Shown here: positions 59,614 to 64,000 of the stretch, one piece after another
Layout: each line of letters begins with the position of its first letter
How positions within the stretch are numbered: the first letter of the stretch is position 1
Assembly: GCF_003205615.1 (NCBI RefSeq)
Contig: NZ_PYBV01000046.1
Span: 29,908-93,907 of the forward strand
Source of the DNA: Micromonospora arborensis
GTDB taxonomy: Bacteria > Actinomycetota > Actinomycetes > Mycobacteriales > Micromonosporaceae
Direction of reading: 5' to 3'
DNA: 64,000 bases
The notes under the pieces: generated by a model
What the model was told of the DNA's origin: nothing
What the model saw: only the letters and a program-made list of their open reading frames with translations
Databases searched by the model: none
Program-made: the position numbers and the translations under genes

Positions 59614-60611
59614 GCGGCGGGTGTGGTCTTGAGGGGTTCCCACCAGGTGCGGTTGTTGCGGTACCAGGCGACGGTGTCGGCGAGGCCCTGGTCGAGGGTG
59701 ATGCTGGGGCTGTAGCCGAGCTCCTCGTGGATCTTGGTGATGTCGAGGGAGTAGCGGCGGTCGTGGCCCTTGCGGTCGGTGACCGGGACGACGCGGTCCC
59801 AGCCGGCGCCGCAGGCGTCGAGGAGTAGACCGGTGAGTTCCTTGTTGGTCAGCTCGGTGCCACCGCCGATGTTGTAGACCTCGCCGGCGCGGCCCTTCTG
59901 CTGGACGAGGGCGATGCCGCGGCAGTGGTCGTGCACGTGCAGCCAGTCGCGGATGTTGCCGCCGTCGCCGTAGAGGGGGACGGTGCCGCCGTCGAGGAGG
60001 TTGCTGACGAACAGCGGGATGACCTTCTCGGGGAACTGGTAGGGGCCGTAGTTGTTGGAGCAGCGGGTGACGACGACGTCCATGCCGTGGGTGCGGTGGT
60101 AGGCCAGGGCGAGCAGGTCGGAGCCGGCCTTCGACGCCGAGTAGGGGGAGTTCGGTGCGAGGGGCCAGGTCTCGGTCCAGGAGCCTTCGTCGATGGAGCC
60201 GTAGACCTCGTCGGTGGAGACGTGCACGAAGCGGCCGGTGCGGTGGCGCAGTGCGGCGTCGAGCAGGGTCTGGGTGCCCAGCACGTTGGTGGTGACGAAC
60301 GGGGCGGCGCCGGCGATGGACCGGTCGACGTGCGATTCGGCGGCGAAGTGCACGATCACGTCGTGCTCGGCGACGACCTCGTCGACCACGACCGGGTCGC
60401 AGATGTCGCCCTGGACGAACCGCAGCCGCGGGTCGTCGCGTACGGGGTCGAGGTTGGCCATGTTGCCCGAGTAGGTCAGCTTGTCGAGCACGGTCACGAC
60501 CGCCGGCTCGAGCGGCGGCACGCCGTCGGCGCTGCCCAGGGGCTTGCCCAGCAGCAGGCGAACGTACTCCGACCCGATGAATCCGGCTCCGCCGGTGACG
60601 AGGATCCTCAC
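59610..60611 (-). CDS. rfbB: dTDP-glucose 4,6-dehydratase RfbB/RmlB
   Basis: 333 residues. Second step of the dTDP-rhamnose pathway. NAD loop ILVTGGAGFIGSEYV, VIVHFAAESHVDRSI, FVHVSTDEVYGSI (Thr-Asp-Glu triad) and SPYSASKAGSDLLAL (Tyr/Lys) are intact. It leads the minus-strand operon and is divergent from rfbA across 88 bp. On the minus strand TAGACT lies 9 nt before its GTG. Confidence 0.96.
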   Translation of the reverse strand: MRILVTGGAGFIGSEYVRLLLGKPLGSADGVPPLEPAVVTVLDKLTYSGNMANLDPVRDDPRLRFVQGDICDPVVVDEVVAEHDVIVHFAAESHVDRSIAGAAPFVTTNVLGTQTLLDAALRHRTGRFVHVSTDEVYGSIDEGSWTETWPLAPNSPYSASKAGSDLLALAYHRTHGMDVVVTRCSNNYGPYQFPEKVIPLFVSNLLDGGTVPLYGDGGNIRDWLHVHDHCRGIALVQQKGRAGEVYNIGGGTELTNKELTGLLLDACGAGWDRVVPVTDRKGHDRRYSLDITKIHEELGYSPSITLDQGLADTVAWYRNNRTWWEPLKTTPAA

Positions 60612-60686
60612 GGGTCGTGAAGTCTACGCGAAGTTCGGCGCGGCGCGGGGGATGCGGGCCCCCGGCACATCCTGCTTCTGTGCCGC

Positions 60687-60692
60687 TAGGCT
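60687..60692 (+). promoter_or_regulatory. -10 hexamer TAGGCT of a probable leaderless rfbA promoter
   Basis: TAGGCT lies 7 nt before GTG 60700, and no ribosome binding site is present. Confidence 0.45.
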
Positions 60693-60699
60693 CTCCCGG

Positions 60700-61590
60700 G
60701 TGCGTGGAATCCTTCTTGCTGGCGGCACCGGTTCTCGGCTCTGGCCGATCACCCGGGCGGTCTCGAAGCAGCTGATGCCGGTCTTCGACAAGCCGATGGT
60801 CTACTACCCGCTCTCCACCCTGGTGATGTCCGGGGTGCGGGAGATCCTGGTGATCACGACCCCGGACGACCAGGACCAGTTCCGTCGGCTGCTCGGCGAC
60901 GGCAGCCAGTTCGGGCTGCGGCTCGAGTACGTCAGCCAGGAGCGCCCGGAGGGCATCGCGCAGGCGTTCATCCTCGGTGCGGACTTCATCGGCGGCGAGT
61001 CGGTGGCGCTGATCCTCGGCGACAACATCTTCCACGGCGTGGGTCTGGGCCGGAAGCTCGCCGCGCACGGTGACCCGGTCGGCGGGCGGGTCTTCGCCTA
61101 CCAGGTGTCCAACCCGCAGGAGTACGGCGTGGTCGACTTCGACGACGCCGGTCGGGTGCTCTCGATCGAGGAGAAGCCGGCTCGGCCGAAGTCCCGTTAC
61201 GCGGTGCCCGGCCTGTACTTCTACGACAACCGGGTGGTGGACATCGCCCGCAAGCTCACCCCGAGCGCCCGCGGCGAGCTGGAGATCACGGCGGTCAACG
61301 AGGTGTACCGGGAGACCGGGGAGCTGGCGGTGACGGTGCTGGATCGGGGCACCGCCTGGCTGGACACCGGCACGTTCACCTCCATGATGCAGGCGGCCGA
61401 GTTCGTCCGGGTGGTCGAGGAACGACAGGGTCTCAAGATCGGCTGTGTCGAGGAGGTGGCCTGGCGGGCCGGCCTCATCGACGACGACCAGCTGCGCGCG
61501 CTGGCCACGCCGTTGGCCAAGAGCGGTTACGGCGATTACCTCCTCGGTCTGCTGGCCGAGCCGAACGGCAGTCACGGGGTGACGTGGTGA
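60700..61590 (+). CDS. rfbA: Glucose-1-phosphate thymidylyltransferase RfbA/RmlA
   Basis: 296 residues from GTG 60700. First step: dTTP plus glucose-1-phosphate to dTDP-glucose. Nucleotide loop GILLAGGTGSRLWPITRAVSK, VYYPLSTLVMSGVREIL, LILGDNIFHG and EYGVVDFD are family hallmarks. The stop overlaps rfbC by 4 bp (GTGA). Confidence 0.96.
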   Translation: MRGILLAGGTGSRLWPITRAVSKQLMPVFDKPMVYYPLSTLVMSGVREILVITTPDDQDQFRRLLGDGSQFGLRLEYVSQERPEGIAQAFILGADFIGGESVALILGDNIFHGVGLGRKLAAHGDPVGGRVFAYQVSNPQEYGVVDFDDAGRVLSIEEKPARPKSRYAVPGLYFYDNRVVDIARKLTPSARGELEITAVNEVYRETGELAVTVLDRGTAWLDTGTFTSMMQAAEFVRVVEERQGLKIGCVEEVAWRAGLIDDDQLRALATPLAKSGYGDYLLGLLAEPNGSHGVTW

Positions 61591-62210
61591 AGATCCGGGA
61601 GTTGAGCATCGAGGGCGCGTGGGAGATCACCCCCCAGCAGCACGGCGACCCGCGCGGCATGTTCATGGAGTGGTACCGCTTCGACAAGCTCGCCGAGGTG
61701 GTGGGGCATCCGCTGCGCCTGGCCCAGGCCAACCTGTCGGTCTCGGCGCGCGGCGTGGTGCGCGGCATCCACTTCGCCGACGTTCCGCCCGGGCAGGCCA
61801 AGTACGTCACCTGTGTGCGCGGCGCGGTCCTCGACGTGATCGTGGATCTGCGGGTGGGTTCGCCGACCTTCGGCCGCTGGGAGGGCGTCCGGCTGGACGA
61901 CACCGACCGTCGGGCGGTCTACCTCAGCGAGGGGTTGGGGCACGGCTTCTGCGCGCTGACCGACGACGCGACGTTGAGCTACCTCTGCTCGGCCAGCTAC
62001 AACCCGACCGGTGAGCACGCGGTGCATCCGCTGGACGAGGAGTTGGGCGTCGAGTGGCCCGCCGACGTTCCGCTGCTGTCCGCCCGGGACGACGCGGCAC
62101 CGACCCTCGCCCAGGCCCGCGAGAGCGGCCTGCTGCCGGAGTACGACAACTGCCGGCGGTTCGTGGCGAGCCTCGGGCCGGACGGAATGTCGCACTCAAC
62201 CGGTATGTGA
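61587..62210 (+). CDS. rfbC: dTDP-4-dehydrorhamnose 3,5-epimerase RfbC/RmlC
   Basis: 207 residues, third step of dTDP-L-rhamnose synthesis. Cupin fold with DPRGMFMEWYR, the active-site His in VVRGIHFADVPPGQAKYV and the block VYLSEGLGHGFCAL. GTG 61587 (4-bp overlap with rfbA) is preferred over GTG 61584. With rfbA, rfbB and rfbD the pathway is complete in 4 kb. Confidence 0.95.
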   Translation: MKIRELSIEGAWEITPQQHGDPRGMFMEWYRFDKLAEVVGHPLRLAQANLSVSARGVVRGIHFADVPPGQAKYVTCVRGAVLDVIVDLRVGSPTFGRWEGVRLDDTDRRAVYLSEGLGHGFCALTDDATLSYLCSASYNPTGEHAVHPLDEELGVEWPADVPLLSARDDAAPTLAQARESGLLPEYDNCRRFVASLGPDGMSHSTGM

Positions 62211-62266
62211 CCGCCCCCTGAGCACTACCTGTGGTGTGACAGTGACGAACCGGGCCTCCGGGCGGC

Positions 62267-62272
62267 TAATGT
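62267..62272 (+). promoter_or_regulatory. -10 hexamer TAATGT of a probable leaderless pafA promoter
   Basis: TAATGT is followed by 6 nt and then the pafA ATG (62279). No ribosome binding site is visible. pafA thus probably has its own promoter, independent of rfbAC. Confidence 0.5.
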
Positions 62273-62278
62273 CTCACC

Positions 62279-63637
62279 ATGGAGCGGCGAATCTTCGGCC
62301 TCGAGACCGAGTACGGCGTCACCTGCACCTATCGCGGGCAGCGGCGGCTGTCCCCGGACGAGGTCGCGCGGTATCTGTTCCGTCGCGTGGTGTCCTGGGG
62401 TCGGTCGAGCAACGTCTTCCTGCGCAATGGGGCCCGGCTCTACCTGGACGTCGGGTCGCATCCGGAGTACGCCACACCGGAGTGCGACTCGGTGACCGAT
62501 CTTGTCGCCCACGACCGGGCTGGCGAGCGGATCCTGGAGGGCCTGCTCGTCGACGCGGAGAAGCGACTGCACGACGAGGGCATCGCGGGTGAGATCTACC
62601 TGTTCAAGAACAACACCGACTCGGCGGGAAACTCGTACGGCTGCCACGAGAACTACCTGGTGTCCCGGCACGGCGAGTTCGGTCGGCTCGCCGACGTGCT
62701 CATCCCGTTCCTGGTCACCCGGCAGCTGATCTGTGGGGCCGGCAAGGTCCTGCAGACCCCACGCGGCGCGGTCTACTGCCTGTCGCAGCGTGCCGAGCAC
62801 ATCTGGGAGGGCGTCTCCTCGGCGACCACCCGCAGCCGCCCGATCATCAACACCCGCGACGAGCCACACGCTGACGCCGAGCGCTATCGACGGCTGCACG
62901 TGATCGTCGGTGACTCGAACATGAACGAGGTCACCACGCTGCTCAAGGTCGGCACCGCCGACATCGTGCTGCGGATGATCGAGGCCGGGGTGGTGATGCG
63001 CGACCTGTCCCTGGAGAACCCGATCCGGGCGATCCGGGAGGTGTCGCACGACATCACCGGCCGACGCAAGGTGCGGTTGGCCTCCGGCAAGGAGGTCAGT
63101 GCCCTGGACATCCAGCAGGAGTACCTGGCCAAGGCCACCGAGTTCGTCGAGCGCCGCGGCGGCGACCAGGCCGCCAAGCGGGTCGTCGAGCTGTGGGGCC
63201 GGGTCCTCAACGCGGTGGAGACCGGGGACCTGGAGCCGGTCTCCCGGGAGATCGACTGGGTCAGCAAGCTGCGGCTGATCGAGCGTTACCAGCGCAAGCA
63301 CGACCTGCCGCTGTCGCACCCCCGGGTGGCGCAGATGGATCTGGCCTACCATGACGTGCGTCGCGGTCGCGGCCTCTACGGGCTGCTGGAGCGGCGCGGC
63401 GAGGTCGACCGGGTGGCGACCGACCCGGAGATCTTCGAGGCCAAGGAGACTCCGCCGCAGACCACCCGGGCCCGGCTGCGCGGCGAGTTCATCCGGCACG
63501 CCCAGGAGAAGCGGCGGGACTTCACCGTCGACTGGGTGCACCTGAAGCTCAACGACCAGGCGCAGCGCACCGTGCTCTGCAAGGACCCGTTCCGGGCGTA
63601 CGACGAGCGGGTGGAGCGGCTGATCGCCAGCATGTGA
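62279..63637 (+). CDS. pafA: Pup-protein ligase PafA
   Basis: 452 residues. It activates deamidated Pup with ATP and joins its C-terminal Glu to substrate lysines. The carboxylate-amine ligase core is visible: IFGLETEYGVTC, LYLDVGSHPEYATPE (catalytic Asp), IYLFKNNTDSAGNSYGCHE and INTRDEPHADAERYRRLH. The short loop after ETEYGVTCTYRGQ distinguishes it from Dop. It ends DERVERLIASM. It is separated from the rest of the Pup locus by polysaccharide genes. Confidence 0.97.
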   Translation: MERRIFGLETEYGVTCTYRGQRRLSPDEVARYLFRRVVSWGRSSNVFLRNGARLYLDVGSHPEYATPECDSVTDLVAHDRAGERILEGLLVDAEKRLHDEGIAGEIYLFKNNTDSAGNSYGCHENYLVSRHGEFGRLADVLIPFLVTRQLICGAGKVLQTPRGAVYCLSQRAEHIWEGVSSATTRSRPIINTRDEPHADAERYRRLHVIVGDSNMNEVTTLLKVGTADIVLRMIEAGVVMRDLSLENPIRAIREVSHDITGRRKVRLASGKEVSALDIQQEYLAKATEFVERRGGDQAAKRVVELWGRVLNAVETGDLEPVSREIDWVSKLRLIERYQRKHDLPLSHPRVAQMDLAYHDVRRGRGLYGLLERRGEVDRVATDPEIFEAKETPPQTTRARLRGEFIRHAQEKRRDFTVDWVHLKLNDQAQRTVLCKDPFRAYDERVERLIASM

Positions 63638-63644
63638 CGGGTGT

Positions 63645-63681
63645 GCCGGCCCCGGTGGTGGTGTCCACCGGCGGGGCCGGC
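63645..63681 (+). terminator. Hairpin terminator after pafA
   Basis: gccggccccggtgg pairs with ccaccggcggggccggc, with a short bulge, 8 bp after the pafA stop. Confidence 0.65.
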
Positions 63682-63738
63682 CGGCCCGGTGGGCTCAGCG
63701 GCTCGGCGAGCGGAGCGGCCCGGTAAGCTGAGCGCGCC

Positions 63739-63933
63739 ATGACGACTTCCGGACCTTCCGACCGCCCCGAGCGCGGCACCGAGCGGCAGAACTGGGTCGA
63801 ACGCCGGCGGGACAAGATCCGCGCCGAGGTCGACCGTAACCGCCGCGGCGAATACACCGTGCCGACGTGGGTGCTGGCCCTGGCCCTGGTGCTCATCGTC
63901 GGCGGCTGGCTAGCCCTGATCTTCCTAGCCTGA
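63739..63933 (+). CDS. Small single-pass membrane protein
   Basis: 64 residues. A charged N-terminus (ERQNWVERRRDKIRAEVDRNRRGEY) leads into one C-terminal membrane helix (TWVLALALVLIVGGWLALIFLA), so it is tail-anchored. TAAGCT 9 nt before ATG suggests a leaderless start. Function unknown. Confidence 0.72.
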   Translation: MTTSGPSDRPERGTERQNWVERRRDKIRAEVDRNRRGEYTVPTWVLALALVLIVGGWLALIFLA

Positions 63934-63982
63934 CCCCCACCCCACCCCACCCTGCACGGGCCCCCTCGCGCCCCTGGCCTGC

Positions 63983-64000
63983 GTTGATCATGAAGTTATT
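63983..64000. repeat. Partial REP-like repeat cut by the window edge
   Basis: gttgatcatgaagttatt matches the left arm of the palindromic repeat at 36690 with one mismatch. The rest lies outside the window. Confidence 0.7.

Noticed and set aside
1..64000. CRISPR arrays, prophage, insertion sequences, tRNA or rRNA genes
   Set aside because: No spaced direct repeats, transposase or integrase motifs, cloverleaf or rRNA signatures were found by reading; a dedicated tRNA/ncRNA scan was not possible here.

Overview
The window is GC-rich, high-coding-density DNA from a filamentous actinobacterium. A complete Pup-proteasome locus, a MmyB-type regulator, leaderless start signals (a -10 hexamer 5-8 nt before ATG/GTG) and a palindromic repeat built on GTTGATCATG point to Micromonosporaceae, probably Micromonospora or a close relative. 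That genus call is inference. I saw no rRNA, tRNA, CRISPR array or insertion sequence.

Left part, accessory (1-16 kb). A Tc (insecticidal toxin complex) A subunit is split over two adjacent ORFs (1-7284, the first open at the left edge). It is followed by a frameshifted ECF sigma remnant and by a phosphopantetheinyl hydrolase/transferase pair (8108-9591) that together could set and remove the ACP/PCP cofactor. Next come a MmyB-type regulator divergent from an MFS exporter and a run of small enzymes: MBL hydrolase, VOC protein, GNAT and an NAD-dependent epimerase-like protein.

Middle part (16-43 kb). A MarR regulator is divergent from an MmpL/RND exporter. A NarL-type two-component pair is convergent with a MacB/FtsX-type ABC exporter. 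Then follow a DUF5596-type acyltransferase and two secreted proteins, a ThuA protein and a GSDH-PKD-CBM6 protein, that share the same C-terminal beta-trefoil-like repeats. After an alpha/beta hydrolase and a methyltransferase come a Mug-type DNA glycosylase, an ArsR-SRPBCC operon, a chaA antiporter gene with an internal deletion, a TetR/aldo-keto reductase divergon with two operator-like boxes, a zinc peptidase, a HAD phosphatase, a second MacB-type ABC exporter and an orphan response regulator.

Right part, conserved core (43.7-64 kb). The order is RecB-like nuclease / M50 protease - TrmI - conserved protein - ferredoxin - mpa - large membrane protein - dop - pup - endonuclease VII - prcB - prcA - [dTDP-rhamnose, glycosyltransferase and flippase genes] - pafA. 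All of the Pup pathway is present: Pup ending in GGQ, Dop (deamidase/depupylase), PafA (ligase), Mpa (ATPase ending in QYL) and PrcA/PrcB (20S core). Two things stand out. An endonuclease VII family gene with lower GC sits between pup and prcB, next to an AT-rich 3' end of pup. A complete rmlABCD set with polysaccharide genes lies between prcA and pafA.
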